DNA of 64,000 nt from an uncultured Selenomonadaceae bacterium (GCA_937902665.1 CALELM010000074.1:13183-77182); one strand, 5' to 3'; positions 8,950 through 17,788 are shown, numbered from the stretch's first letter. Numbers and translations: made by a program. Notes: a model not told the origin generated them from the sequence alone.

Positions 8950-9946
8950 CAGTATCTTCATCTCCTTCGTTAATTATTCCTGTAATCTGTACTGCCATTT
9001 TCTTGTTCGATGTACCGGGACGGCAATAATACTTTAGCCTACTGCCTACGCGGCATTTCATGAGATCCTTCACTTTGGTATCCAGCTGCAGTACATCCCC
9101 AAAGCCTAAAGTCAGGAATTCTCGAATCGAAATATTGATTCTCCCCATCTCAACTACAAACGAAACCTTGCTCCGCTCCAGCTTTTTCTGCAGGATCTCC
9201 ACCTGACGCGGATTATCCGTCTTTGCTGCAGAGGAAGCCACCCAAAAAGTAGTGGTCAGCTTCGGCATAATCGGCTCCAGAACCAAGTACGGAATGCAAA
9301 TATTCATCATGCCTTCCACATCCCCCACCTTCATCTGGATTGTCACTATGACGACCATATCGCTTGGCGGAACAATCTGCGTGAATTGCGGATTAGACTC
9401 CGTCGCCTCCAAGGTCGGGAAAAACTCGACAACATTAGACCATGCTTCCTTCAAGTGCGACATTGCAGTGTCAATAAACCTTCGCATAACTGCATTTTCA
9501 ATATCGGTCAGCACACGGGACTTCAATATGCTCTTACCTTCACCGCCAAGTACCCTGTCAATGAAAGCAAAGGCAATTTCCGTATTGACCTCCAAAATAA
9601 TATTCCCCTTGAGCGGAGGCACTGCCAGCACACTGATCACGCTTGGATTCGCCATGGACTGGACAAATTCCTGATAAGTAAGCTGCTCCACGGAAGCAAC
9701 CTCCACGCTTACCATCGTCCTCAAATGCGTTGACAGATATGTATTCAAAAGTCGGGCAAAGCTCTCATGGAGCATATTCAAGGTACGTATCTGATCCTTG
9801 GAAAACTTGTCCGGACGCTTAAAATCATAAGTCTTAACCTTTTTTTGAGTTTCTTCTGCTTTTACTTCTTCTGCGGAAACAGTTCCCTCTGAGAGTGCGG
9901 AAAGCAATTTATCTATCTCGGATTGAGATAAGACGTCTTCTGCCAA
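8942..9946 (-). CDS. fliM: FliM, flagellar motor switch protein
   Basis: FliM builds the middle of the C ring and receives CheY-P. The N-terminus carries the CheY-binding peptide LSQSEIDKLL, the centre a CheC-like fold (YDFKRPDKFSKDQIRTLN and a LTDIENAVMRRFI helix), and the C-terminus a SpoA domain. At 334 residues it is of usual length. Translation starts at TTG 9946 with AGGAGG 7 nt upstream. Its stop overlaps the start of fliY. Confidence 0.97.
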   Translation of the reverse strand: MAEDVLSQSEIDKLLSALSEGTVSAEEVKAEETQKKVKTYDFKRPDKFSKDQIRTLNMLHESFARLLNTYLSTHLRTMVSVEVASVEQLTYQEFVQSMANPSVISVLAVPPLKGNIILEVNTEIAFAFIDRVLGGEGKSILKSRVLTDIENAVMRRFIDTAMSHLKEAWSNVVEFFPTLEATESNPQFTQIVPPSDMVVIVTIQMKVGDVEGMMNICIPYLVLEPIMPKLTTTFWVASSAAKTDNPRQVEILQKKLERSKVSFVVEMGRINISIREFLTLGFGDVLQLDTKVKDLMKCRVGSRLKYYCRPGTSNKKMAVQITGIINEGDEDTDE

Positions 9947-9984
9947 CCTTCGCCCTCCTTTCCTTTCACCTGTCTAAAATGGCA

Positions 9985-10497
9985 CTACTGCAACAAGAAA
10001 CTTGTGATGTATACGCCATAGACAGAACCTTCGCCTAGCTCCTCGTTCACCTGCTCCTTGATTTTCTTCTTCAAGTCATCTTGGCGCTCCGCATCAAACT
10101 CTTCCAGCTTGGAAGACCGCAAGGTCTGCAAAACAAGATCCATGATTTTAGTTTCTGCTTCCGGAAGCAATTTCCCTTCCGCAACATTTTCCTCTCTCGC
10201 AGGATTCATCTCAAGGATAATCGATGTCTTGAGGAACTTGCTGGCTTTTGCCCCACCAACATTGACAAGGATTCCCTCCTTCGGATCGCCAAGTTTCACA
10301 AAGACACCTGGATCATGATGCTTGCTCACCCCTGGGTCAGCAGCGGCAGTGTCTGCCATGAGCTTTGTCGTAACGAAAAAAGAGATACCGCCTGCCAAGG
10401 CCAAGCCAACAACAACAAGCACAATAATCAGTACGATTGGTGACTTCTTCTTTTTTTCTTCCGGCGCAGCTTCTGTTTCTTTTTCTTCCTCTGCCAT
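9985..10497 (-). CDS. fliL: FliL, stator-associated flagellar membrane protein
   Basis: FliL surrounds the stator units and supports motor torque. The product has a short acidic/Lys cytosolic start, one transmembrane helix (SPIVLIIVLVVVGLALAG) and a periplasmic FliL domain ending GVYITSFLLQ. I use ATG 10497 because GGAGG lies a few bases upstream; an earlier in-frame GTG at 10512 would put that site inside the gene. About 180 nt separates it from flbD and contains an interspersed promoter repeat aimed at fliL. motA and motB, often just upstream, are absent. Confidence 0.92.
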   Translation of the reverse strand: MAEEEKETEAAPEEKKKKSPIVLIIVLVVVGLALAGGISFFVTTKLMADTAAADPGVSKHHDPGVFVKLGDPKEGILVNVGGAKASKFLKTSIILEMNPAREENVAEGKLLPEAETKIMDLVLQTLRSSKLEEFDAERQDDLKKKIKEQVNEELGEGSVYGVYITSFLLQ

Positions 10498-10548
10498 TGC
10501 TTCAACCTCCACATATACGATGTTTCTATTTATGCTTAACGTTTACAT

Positions 10549-10586
10549 TATAACGCAGTTGTTCCGGAAAATGCAATGCATTTTCC
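10549..10586 (-). promoter_or_regulatory. Interspersed promoter/palindrome repeat, copy A (drives fliL)
   Basis: Read on the minus strand, the copy holds GGAAAATGC-ATT-GCATTTTCC (a 9-3-9 palindrome at 10566-10586). The -35 hexamer TTGCAT overlaps its second arm, 18 nt separate it from TATAAT (complement of 10547-10552), and a GCG precedes the -10 box. fliL starts about 50 nt downstream. Three related copies occur elsewhere in the window. Confidence 0.75.
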
Positions 10587-10675
10587 TTATAATTCGCACA
10601 CCAAAGGAGCAGGAGGACAGCTCCAACTCGTCTTCCTTCCCAAAAGTCCGTCCTTTTTCGCAGAATCCTGTATTG

Positions 10676-10876
10676 TCAAAACTGTTTCAATGCCCTGCGG
10701 TACTTCATGACACGGCGCACAACCTCATCCATTGGCTCGTCCACAATAATCTTCTTTCCGTTGGTCAGAGTAATCACCGTATCCGGAGTTTCCTCTATGG
10801 TTTCAATTATCTCCGCATTCAGCACGAATTCTCCTTTTTTTTGTGCCTCGGAATTGAATTTTGTCAACTTAATCAA
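10676..10876 (-). CDS. flbD: FlbD family small flagellar protein
   Basis: This is the small (66-residue) FlbD-family protein found next to the hook gene in many Firmicutes; its molecular role is not settled. The conserved core EFVLNAEIIETIEETPDTVI followed by TLTNGKKIIVDEPMDEVV matches the family well. I chose TTG 10876, giving a MIKLTKFN start, because AGGGG lies 7-8 nt before it; a GTG at 10885 is the longer alternative. In relatives flgE lies directly upstream; here the upstream space is non-coding with a terminator. Confidence 0.88.
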   Translation of the reverse strand: MIKLTKFNSEAQKKGEFVLNAEIIETIEETPDTVITLTNGKKIIVDEPMDEVVRRVMKYRRALKQF

Positions 10877-10982
10877 TGAAAACACCCCTGTTCTTTCTTC
10901 GTAAATGCTCTTTTGCCATTGGTTGCCAAACCTTTTACCCTTATCATTATTTCTTCATCTGTATGAGATTTTCCTTCTTTTT

Positions 10983-11029
10983 CTAAAAAAAAACAAAAAA
11001 TCGGGAGGAAAAACCTATGCTCTCCTCCC
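10983..11029 (-). terminator. Strong rho-independent terminator between the TIGR02530 gene and flbD
   Basis: On the minus strand, GGGAGGA (11029-11023) pairs with TCCTCCC (11009-11003) across a 13-nt loop and is followed by a long T-rich tract from 11001 to 10983. It would end transcription coming from flgB through the TIGR02530-type gene, so flbD and fliL onward probably need their own promoter. Confidence 0.85.
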
Positions 11030-11174
11030 AAATACTCATATAAAATACTGTCGATATGCCGCAACAAAGCATTTAGCAGCATTCTTCTGCCCAAAAGCAT
11101 CCAATGTCCGACCGAAACCTGCGGCGGGCTTGCCTCCTTCATTCCGCAAACCAAAGCACCCTCAAAGGTCCTGC

Positions 11175-11564
11175 TTACAAAATCGCCGCACTGTCAATGT
11201 TCGTAAAAATATTTTCTTTTGCACTGTTGCCATCCATGGCGGTAATCACCTTGCGATTGGCTACGCTGACAACCAAGGCAATATCGTTCATATAGACAAG
11301 CGACTCCCTCGCCCCTTTTGCGCTGAGCTGCGAAACAGCAGAATCCAATCGGTTCAAGTCCTGCTCCGTAAAAACCAAATTTCTTTCTCTTAATCTCTGG
11401 ATCGCATGACCTGAAAAGCTGACTCGCTGCTTTGTCTGCACCTGCTCCAAAAGCTCTGCAAAGGTTGCCCTGCCTTCTGCCCTTGCCGGCAAGCTGCCGT
11501 TCCTCGCATGATTATCAACGGAAATCCATGGCTGAGAAGGAAACAGTATCCTGCTGTCTGCCAT
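11175..11564 (-). CDS. TIGR02530-type flagellar operon protein
   Basis: This belongs to the conserved 'flagellar operon protein' family found between flgD and flgE in Firmicutes; its role is not established. The 129-residue product holds the hallmark core VSFSGHAIQRLRERNLVFT, then RLDSAVSQLSAKGARESLVY and VANRKVITAMD. ATG 11564 has GGAGG 9 nt upstream. It follows flgD with a 56-nt gap. The expected flgE neighbour is missing; a 145-nt non-coding stretch and a strong terminator follow. Confidence 0.85.
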   Translation of the reverse strand: MADSRILFPSQPWISVDNHARNGSLPARAEGRATFAELLEQVQTKQRVSFSGHAIQRLRERNLVFTEQDLNRLDSAVSQLSAKGARESLVYMNDIALVVSVANRKVITAMDGNSAKENIFTNIDSAAIL

Positions 11565-11620
11565 CTGCACCATCCTCCAAAACGAAAACTACCCCTGCGA
11601 AACGATTCCATTCATTCCTG

Positions 11621-12136
11621 TTATGAATTGCCTTGACCAATCCTCACAATGTCACTAATTGCAACCTTGGAAAAGTTCTTGCCGTCCACCGTTGCTATAA
11701 TCGATGGGCTTCCATCTGAAATGCTTACCCCTGTGACATAGCCCTCGCGCGCAACATCCTGCGCCGTAGAGTTGCCCTCTGCATCCACAGATACTGTACC
11801 TTCCAACCATTGGATTTGCTGTCCTATCATGTTATTCAGCTGACCTACCAAGAGTGTCGTATTCATGTTGTCTGCCAAGGCCCCAACCTTTTCCATAGCA
11901 GTCGCAACGTTCGTCATCTGCTCCAAGGCCGAGAACTGCGCCAGCTGCGCAACATATTCACTATTGTCCTGCGGATCCAACGGATCTTGGTATTCCATCT
12001 GCTTTACCATCAAGGAAAGAAATGCATCTTTGTCCAAAGCTGAGGACGTCTCTCTTTTTGCCGACTGCTGCTTCTGATATTCTTCCAAGGATATGGTCGA
12101 ACCATTAGCAGTAACGGTATTCAATATATTTGACAT
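11621..12136 (-). CDS. flgD: FlgD, hook assembly scaffold (hook cap)
   Basis: FlgD caps the growing hook and controls FlgE polymerisation. The 171-residue protein has the characteristic N-terminal core KDAFLSLMVKQMEYQDPLDP followed by NSEYVAQLAQFSALEQM, and a short FlgD tudor-like C-terminal region. It lacks the longer FlgD-Ig part seen in E. coli, as is usual for short Firmicute forms. It lies 20 nt downstream of fliK. Confidence 0.95.
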   Translation of the reverse strand: MSNILNTVTANGSTISLEEYQKQQSAKRETSSALDKDAFLSLMVKQMEYQDPLDPQDNSEYVAQLAQFSALEQMTNVATAMEKVGALADNMNTTLLVGQLNNMIGQQIQWLEGTVSVDAEGNSTAQDVAREGYVTGVSISDGSPSIIATVDGKNFSKVAISDIVRIGQGNS

Positions 12137-12156
12137 TCTGCTGCCTTCTTTCTGTC

Positions 12157-13851
12157 TTAAACAAAATAATCCACGCCGTCAGCTACCATTTGCCCATTCT
12201 CCGGCACTCCTGAAAGCTCTGCTGCTGATTCCTCAAAGGACTCCACATCTGCCTTGAAATTTCTTCCCTGAGCCACCTGCCCTTGCTGGGCCTGCTGCCA
12301 AGCCTGTTGGTTCTGCTCCTGCGGAAGCTGTCCTTCCGAAAAGCCCATGGCAACCTCAATCTTGTCCACCTTGATTCCCTGATTTGCCAGTTCCTGTTTC
12401 AGCTGTACTAGGGAATTCTCTATGATGGTACGCACCTGAGCATTGTCGCTATGGAAAGATGCGTTCACGGAACCATTTCCCGAGACAGAAACCTTGAGTG
12501 TCAAATCTCCCAAGTGAGCCGGCTTTAAGCGGATAACCATCTCTGTTGTCTCGTCCGTCCGAAGAAGTCTTGCCTGTTCAACAATCTGTCCCCGAACATT
12601 ATAGACATCTCGCACTTGCGATGAATGAGACGGCTGCTCCATTCTTTGGGCAGGCTGCAAGTCCTGATGGAGTATATCTGTTGCTGAAGAACTTCCTATG
12701 ACATGCGTTTGGGAATCTGTACGATGGCGGTTCTCTGTCTTTGCCACATCCGGTTCGTTGAAAAGAATATCTGTTGCCAACCTCTCGCTTGCACGTTCCT
12801 GCTGGGAACCCTGTTTTTCCATGAAGCCATGAAAACCTGCATCGCCATGCATCATATCACTGCCCGAACGAGTTTGCACCTGAACACCTAAAAGATCAAC
12901 TCCCGCAGCATTCTCCGTATTCCCTAACGAAGCTCTACCGGAATACACGGCTGTCTCCGACTTCAAACGCCCAACGTCCACTTCCGCCAACTGCTGTACT
13001 CTATTTTCCGACGAAACCTGCGCAATCTCTCCCATCGCCACAGCGGAAGAACCCGCTTCCTTTCCCAATGACAAGCCTTCCGAAACCTTCATATGTTGAA
13101 GCAGCACAGCATCCTTTGCCGCAGAAGCATTCAACGAACCTTCCAGCACAGAAACTTGATTGGATTCCCTTGCCATCTGGACTGCCTGTGCAGAAAGAAA
13201 TTCTGTAGGTTTCTGCTCCTCCATGAGCAAAACATTCTGCGGAACAGATACCATATCATCCAATGACATGCTATTGGGGATTCGATTACTGTTATATGCA
13301 AGAACTTTCTGCATATCAGCCGACACACTGTCCTTCCTGATCAGCTGACCGGAAAGCGCAGCCAACATCTGTTGCTGCTTGTCCCCATCTGCCTGCGGCA
13401 TCAACGATTGCAAGGATGAATTTTGCTTTTCCTCCCCTGCCTGCAGGAAATCAGCTGCCCAACTACCAGAAGAAAGCATCTCTTCCCCATCAAGCAAATC
13501 AATCACAGATGCCCTTTGTTCCATATCCACAGGCTCTTGCGCCTCCTGCAAATCAGCCTCTGCTGGTTGCTGGCTCGACGCCTTCTCCTGCTGTTGCGAT
13601 GCCGTCAAGGACAAAGCGATTGGATCGCTGGATGATTCCTCCGAAGAAGCTCCTATCCTCTCATCATTCTGGCTGGAACGGCTGCCCACTTTCTCTTTTG
13701 CGGAAGCCAATTCCTTTTCCTGAGACCTTCCCAAAGCATCCTCAAAGGAGTTTTTTTGCCCCGTCCCAGCACATTTTGCTTTTGCAGCCAGTCCTGGCGT
13801 TTTCTTCGCCTGCTCATTAGCCGATACTGCTAATACATTGCTTGCTTTCAC
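12157..13851 (-). CDS. fliK: FliK, hook-length control protein
   Basis: FliK measures hook length and triggers FlhB to switch export specificity. The 564-residue protein has a long low-complexity Gln/Ser/Ala-rich N-terminal region and the folded C-terminal switch domain: MVIRLKPAHLGDLTLKVSV, then VRTIIENSLVQLKQELANQG and VDKIEVAMG. A glutamine-rich tail follows. Translation starts at GTG 13851, with GGGAGG upstream. The N-terminal part is expected to be poorly conserved, so the call rests on the C-terminal domain and position. Confidence 0.92.
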   Translation of the reverse strand: MKASNVLAVSANEQAKKTPGLAAKAKCAGTGQKNSFEDALGRSQEKELASAKEKVGSRSSQNDERIGASSEESSSDPIALSLTASQQQEKASSQQPAEADLQEAQEPVDMEQRASVIDLLDGEEMLSSGSWAADFLQAGEEKQNSSLQSLMPQADGDKQQQMLAALSGQLIRKDSVSADMQKVLAYNSNRIPNSMSLDDMVSVPQNVLLMEEQKPTEFLSAQAVQMARESNQVSVLEGSLNASAAKDAVLLQHMKVSEGLSLGKEAGSSAVAMGEIAQVSSENRVQQLAEVDVGRLKSETAVYSGRASLGNTENAAGVDLLGVQVQTRSGSDMMHGDAGFHGFMEKQGSQQERASERLATDILFNEPDVAKTENRHRTDSQTHVIGSSSATDILHQDLQPAQRMEQPSHSSQVRDVYNVRGQIVEQARLLRTDETTEMVIRLKPAHLGDLTLKVSVSGNGSVNASFHSDNAQVRTIIENSLVQLKQELANQGIKVDKIEVAMGFSEGQLPQEQNQQAWQQAQQGQVAQGRNFKADVESFEESAAELSGVPENGQMVADGVDYFV

Positions 13852-13926
13852 GCACTTTCACCTCCCTCTAATAAAATTATCGGAGGAAAACAGATTTTAT
13901 TAAGCCTTTAACACAATCGGCTTTCT

Positions 13927-14520
13927 TCACGGACTCTCATTTTCTCCGCTCTCAAAATCCTCTGGCATAGTCATTTTTTTCTGCGTTCCCGCATACATCA
14001 GCTTTGTCAGCTGTGCTGCTTTGGCAGGCGTAAATTTCGCCATGACTTTTGCCGCTTGGCTTTCTTCCATACGCTGCAAAATAGAGATTGTGAGGTCATC
14101 ATCTATGTCATTCATTGCCTCAGCAGCTTCCTGCGGCTTCATCTGTCCGTACAAGCGAGCCAGTTTGGAAACGCGCTTCTTTTCTGCGTCCTCGCGCTCC
14201 CTCATTTGCTTTTCGATTTCTTCTTTTGTGAGGATCATTTTCTTAGCAGTTTTTTCTTTTCCCTTATCTTTATCCTTAGGGTCCAGTGTCGGCTTGACAT
14301 CCTCCAACGGCTTGTTTTCCATGTCCTCCTCAGTCGGCGGCTTTACAAAATACTGCCCAACCACAGGAAGCTTGTAAAGCCCCAGCTTTTCATTTGCTTC
14401 CTTGGAGTCAAAAATCTGCAAGTAGATACCAAGTACAAAACCACCAACAATTAATATCAGCAAAAGAAACAACACGAGCAGAATCTTTATGAACTTTCTT
14501 GATTTGCTTTTTTTTGCCAT
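13927..14520 (-). CDS. MotE-like membrane protein with MgtE-N-type domain
   Basis: This product of about 197 residues has a basic start and one transmembrane helix (ILLVLFLLLILIVGGFVLGI). A charged, probably coiled-coil stretch rich in Lys/Glu follows at about residues 85-130. The C-terminal helical domain resembles MgtE N-terminal repeats (RLYGQMKPQEAAEAMNDID ... ILQRMEESQAAKVMAKFTP). Proteins of this design sit between fliJ and fliK in Firmicutes and are annotated MotE or YlxF; a chaperone-like role for motor proteins has been suggested. ATG 14520 follows AGGTGG. Confidence 0.8.
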   Translation of the reverse strand: MAKKSKSRKFIKILLVLFLLLILIVGGFVLGIYLQIFDSKEANEKLGLYKLPVVGQYFVKPPTEEDMENKPLEDVKPTLDPKDKDKGKEKTAKKMILTKEEIEKQMREREDAEKKRVSKLARLYGQMKPQEAAEAMNDIDDDLTISILQRMEESQAAKVMAKFTPAKAAQLTKLMYAGTQKKMTMPEDFESGENESP

Positions 14521-14592
14521 CATACCACCTGCCGAAATCTAATTTGCAACAGAAAAACACGGATCATTCCACCAAGCGCAACACGGGACTTC

Positions 14593-15207
14593 CTACTGGT
14601 AAATGTCAAGAACCTTATCAACATAATCCTGAGTTTCTGCATAGGGAGGAACGCCCCCATACTTCTTCACTGCCTGAGGACCTGCATTGTATGCCGCCAC
14701 AGCCTTGCGAACATCGCCATCAAAGGAATCCAGCATTTGGCGAAGGTATTTTGCGCCCCCCTCCAGGTTCTGCTGGGCATCATAGGGATTCACGCCAAGT
14801 GCTTCCGCTGTTCCCGGCATCAGCTGCATAATGCCAATAGCGCCTGCCTCGGATACAGCCGACTGGTCTCCGCCGGATTCCGCCTCCGCAACCGCAGAAA
14901 CCAAGCTTGAATCCACGCCGTATTTCTGCGCTGCCGCCCGAATCATATCCTCAAGCTTCGGATCTGCCCCAGGCATTCCTGGCTTCATGCCAAAATCACT
15001 TTTTCCCTTTTCCACTTTTGAATCCTTTACGGGCGCGGCTTTTTCTTCTTTCACGGATGTTGTTTTTTGAACATCCTGCATTTTTTTCATTTCCTTTTGC
15101 AAGCGGTGAGAAAAATCCGTGCCATTTATTTTTTTCACAGCACCAAACTGATGCTCAATCTCAGAAATACGCTGACGTATCTCTGAAATGCGTCCCATAT
15201 CCATCAT
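14593..15207 (-). CDS. Lytic transglycosylase (SLT domain) in the flagellar operon
   Basis: The C-terminal ~115 residues form a soluble-lytic-transglycosylase domain. The catalytic Glu is in VSAVAEAESGGDQSAVSEAG, followed by GIMQLMPGTAEALGV, the NLEGGAKYLRQML helix and VAAYNAGPQAVKKYGGVPPY. The N-terminal part is a charged helix with no clear cleaved signal peptide, which suggests secretion through the flagellar apparatus. The likely job is to open peptidoglycan for rod passage. It starts at ATG 15207, overlapping the fliJ stop, with AGGAG 7 nt upstream. Confidence 0.9.
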   Translation of the reverse strand: MMDMGRISEIRQRISEIEHQFGAVKKINGTDFSHRLQKEMKKMQDVQKTTSVKEEKAAPVKDSKVEKGKSDFGMKPGMPGADPKLEDMIRAAAQKYGVDSSLVSAVAEAESGGDQSAVSEAGAIGIMQLMPGTAEALGVNPYDAQQNLEGGAKYLRQMLDSFDGDVRKAVAAYNAGPQAVKKYGGVPPYAETQDYVDKVLDIYQ

Positions 15208-15671
15208 AAGCTATCTCCTGCCCTTCTAGTCCGCATTGCAAGCTGCAAGCCAATTTCATCCAGCATCTTTTGTTCTTCAAAAAGCATCTGATCCTTGTAT
15301 TCCTGCCATCGTTTTTCCTTCAGCTGCTCTATGCTTTTCAAATAGCTCATGACATCCATCAGTTCCTTCAGACGCTGCTGCTTCTCGCTCTTGGACTGCA
15401 GAATCAGTTGCTGCTGCATTTCTATCTGCTCACGCTTCCATGCAAAAAAACTATGAAAGGTCATCAATCTTCCCACAGAGATTTTAATGCCTTCCTTGGA
15501 AAGACTCTCATAATCCCTCTGCCCCCGCTGCATTTCCTCCAAAAGCATCTGGAGATGCATCCGCTGATCCTCCAGCTTTCTTGAGATCTCAGCAAACTTT
15601 ACCTCTGCATCCTCTTTCTTCATGCGGGTAACCTTCAAAAGCGTTTCCAACTGAAACTTGAACCTTTTCAT
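15204..15671 (-). CDS. fliJ: FliJ, flagellar export chaperone-escort/ATPase stalk
   Basis: FliJ inserts into the FliI hexamer like the gamma subunit of F1-ATPase. The 155-residue product is almost entirely alpha-helical and coiled-coil, starting MKRFKFQLETLLKVTRMKKE, which is typical. ATG 15671 directly follows the fliI stop with no spacer, and its own stop overlaps the next gene, so translation is coupled. Its sequence is poorly conserved, but length, helical pattern and position agree. Confidence 0.92.
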   Translation of the reverse strand: MKRFKFQLETLLKVTRMKKEDAEVKFAEISRKLEDQRMHLQMLLEEMQRGQRDYESLSKEGIKISVGRLMTFHSFFAWKREQIEMQQQLILQSKSEKQQRLKELMDVMSYLKSIEQLKEKRWQEYKDQMLFEEQKMLDEIGLQLAMRTRRAGDSL

Positions 15672-17000
15672 TTACTTTCCACCCGTAATGCCCAAAAGCT
15701 TCTTCTCTGTATCCTCGTAGCTGTCTGTTTCAAAGATGTCTTGGCAAAGGAACTTGTTGATGGTGTCAATTTTTTGGATTGCCTCATCAATCTTCGGGCT
15801 GGATCCTTTCACATACGCACCGATATGAATCAAATCCTCTGCATCCTTGTACACTGCCATCAAGGATCTCATTTGCTGCGCAGCCTTCAGATGCTCCTTT
15901 GAGACGACCTCGTTCATGACACGGCTGACGCTTGGCAGAATATCGATTGCCGGAAAATGATTCTGCGAAGCAATGGCTCTCGAAAGCACGATATGTCCAT
16001 CCAGAATAGAGCGAACAGCATCTGCAATCGGCTCATTCATGTCATCGCCATCTACCAGCACGGTATAGATTCCCGTGATAGAACCCGTATCGCTTGTACC
16101 GGCACGCTCCAAGAGCCTCGGAAGGAGCGCAAACACCGATGGCGTATACCCTCTCGTTGCCGGAGGTTCACCAATCGTCAGCCCTACCTCTCGCTGTGCC
16201 ATAGCAAAACGCGTCACGGAATCCATCATCAAAACGACTTTATGCCCGTGGTCCCGAAAATATTCCGCAATCGCCGTTGCCGTCATAGCTCCCTTGATGC
16301 GGACCAATGCCGGCTGGTCAGAGGTTGCCACTACCACGACAGACCTCTTGAGACCTTCTTCGCCAAGGTCACGTTCGATAAAATCCCGAACCTCACGGCC
16401 ACGCTCCCCAATCAAGGCGATAACGCTGATATCGGCTTCCGTGTTGCGCGCAATCATGGAAAGAAGCGTGGACTTCCCCACGCCTGAGCCTGCCATAATG
16501 CCAATACGCTGTCCCTGTCCCATCGTAATCAGCCCGTCAATCGCACGAACTCCGACATAAAGTGACTCATTGATCCTAGGGCGGGCAAGGGGCGGCGGTG
16601 GCGGTGCCTGCAATGGATACTCCTCTTTGGAAAAAATCGGTCCTTTATCATCCATCGGACGGCCAAGGCCATCCAAAACTCGGCCAAGCAGTTCTTCCCC
16701 GACCTTGACTTTCAGCATTTTCTGGGCTGAAACGACCTCGCACCCAGGTCCGATTCCCTGCATTTCACCGACTGGCATAAGCATGACATATCCTTCACGA
16801 AATCCCACGACCTCCGCTGGAACTGGCGGAATTTCTGGAAAATGCGAATGAATATAGCACAGCTCCCCCACGCTGACCAACGGTCCCTGCGATTCAATCA
16901 CAAGCCCTATGACCTGCGTTACCTTGCCTGTAAGCTTCACGGATATGCAGCGGTGAATCGCATCCTTCATTTTTCCTGTACTAATATTTATTTCTGTCAT
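15672..17000 (-). CDS. fliI: FliI, flagellar export ATPase
   Basis: FliI is the F1-beta-like ATPase that unfolds and delivers flagellar export substrates. Its 442 residues carry the Walker A GIMAGSGVGKSTLLS, the EF-type loop ALIGERGREVRDFIERDLG, Walker B VVLMMDSVTRFAMAQREVGL, and GEPPATRGYTPSVFALLPRL. The start at 17000 overlaps the fliH stop as ATGA. All catalytic residues appear intact. Confidence 0.97.
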   Translation of the reverse strand: MTEINISTGKMKDAIHRCISVKLTGKVTQVIGLVIESQGPLVSVGELCYIHSHFPEIPPVPAEVVGFREGYVMLMPVGEMQGIGPGCEVVSAQKMLKVKVGEELLGRVLDGLGRPMDDKGPIFSKEEYPLQAPPPPPLARPRINESLYVGVRAIDGLITMGQGQRIGIMAGSGVGKSTLLSMIARNTEADISVIALIGERGREVRDFIERDLGEEGLKRSVVVVATSDQPALVRIKGAMTATAIAEYFRDHGHKVVLMMDSVTRFAMAQREVGLTIGEPPATRGYTPSVFALLPRLLERAGTSDTGSITGIYTVLVDGDDMNEPIADAVRSILDGHIVLSRAIASQNHFPAIDILPSVSRVMNEVVSKEHLKAAQQMRSLMAVYKDAEDLIHIGAYVKGSSPKIDEAIQKIDTINKFLCQDIFETDSYEDTEKKLLGITGGK

Positions 17001-17788
17001 GGCAAGATTTCCTGTACCGCATTGCGAATCAACTCAATTTGCGTTGCCAAGCGGGCATCCAACGTACCATTCGACGTTTCTATCATGCAGTCCCCCGGCT
17101 GAAGGCTTTCATCCGAAACTATCTGCAGGTCAGCACCGCCGCCCGTAAGCATACTCCGAAATTCATCGCGAGCCATCAAAATAATCTCATAGCAATCCGG
17201 ATGCACATGAATGTGAATCAGCTTCTGATCGCTCACCTTCAAGAGTGCCTGCCTCACGGCAGGAAGCACCACCTGCGGCACATCGATGAAATGCTGCGGC
17301 AAAATTTTTTCCACCACCGCCATGACTACCTCTGCTACCTGATGCTCCGCCATCCTCAGATAATCCTTCGTTGCCTCCTGAGCTTCCTGCAGGATTCGTT
17401 CTGCCTTGGCATTTGTCTCGCGAATCTCCTCCTGCATGTCCAAAACGGCACGCGCTTTTCCATCAGCAAGACCTTGCTGAAAACCTTCCTCGTGCGCACG
17501 CATCCGTTCCTGCTCTTTCATCGCTTCAATCTCAGCCTTTGCCTTCTCCATCAGCCGAATATGCTGTTCTTCTGCATCCTGAAGCATGATGTCACAGGAA
17601 CGCTTCGTGGACTCCAATAAATGCTCCACCTGACGCTCTTTTTTTTCTATCTCCTCCATCATGCGGGCCTGTTCCTCAAGGTCAATCCCAACGGATGCTT
17701 CCTCGGACGGCTCCGAAACATGTTTGGCTGTCGTTTCAATGACGTGAACGCTCTCCTGAAACACAGGAGCCTTGATAACCCTAGACAA
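16997..17788 (-). CDS. fliH: FliH, negative regulator/stator of the FliI ATPase
   Basis: FliH dimers bind FliI and tether it to the C ring. The 263-residue protein has a long Glu/Lys/Gln-rich coiled-coil N-terminal half and a V-ATPase-E-like C-terminal domain (AEVVMAVVEKILPQHFIDVP ... DESLQPGDCMIETSNGTLDA). The start is TTG 17788, overlapping the fliG stop and preceded by a G-rich ribosome site. Confidence 0.93.
   Translation of the reverse strand: MSRVIKAPVFQESVHVIETTAKHVSEPSEEASVGIDLEEQARMMEEIEKKERQVEHLLESTKRSCDIMLQDAEEQHIRLMEKAKAEIEAMKEQERMRAHEEGFQQGLADGKARAVLDMQEEIRETNAKAERILQEAQEATKDYLRMAEHQVAEVVMAVVEKILPQHFIDVPQVVLPAVRQALLKVSDQKLIHIHVHPDCYEIILMARDEFRSMLTGGGADLQIVSDESLQPGDCMIETSNGTLDARLATQIELIRNAVQEILP

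Noticed and set aside
10873..11154. 93-residue minus-strand frame between the TIGR02530 gene and flbD
   Set aside because: It runs straight through a strong terminator hairpin and T-tract and shows no hook-protein similarity.
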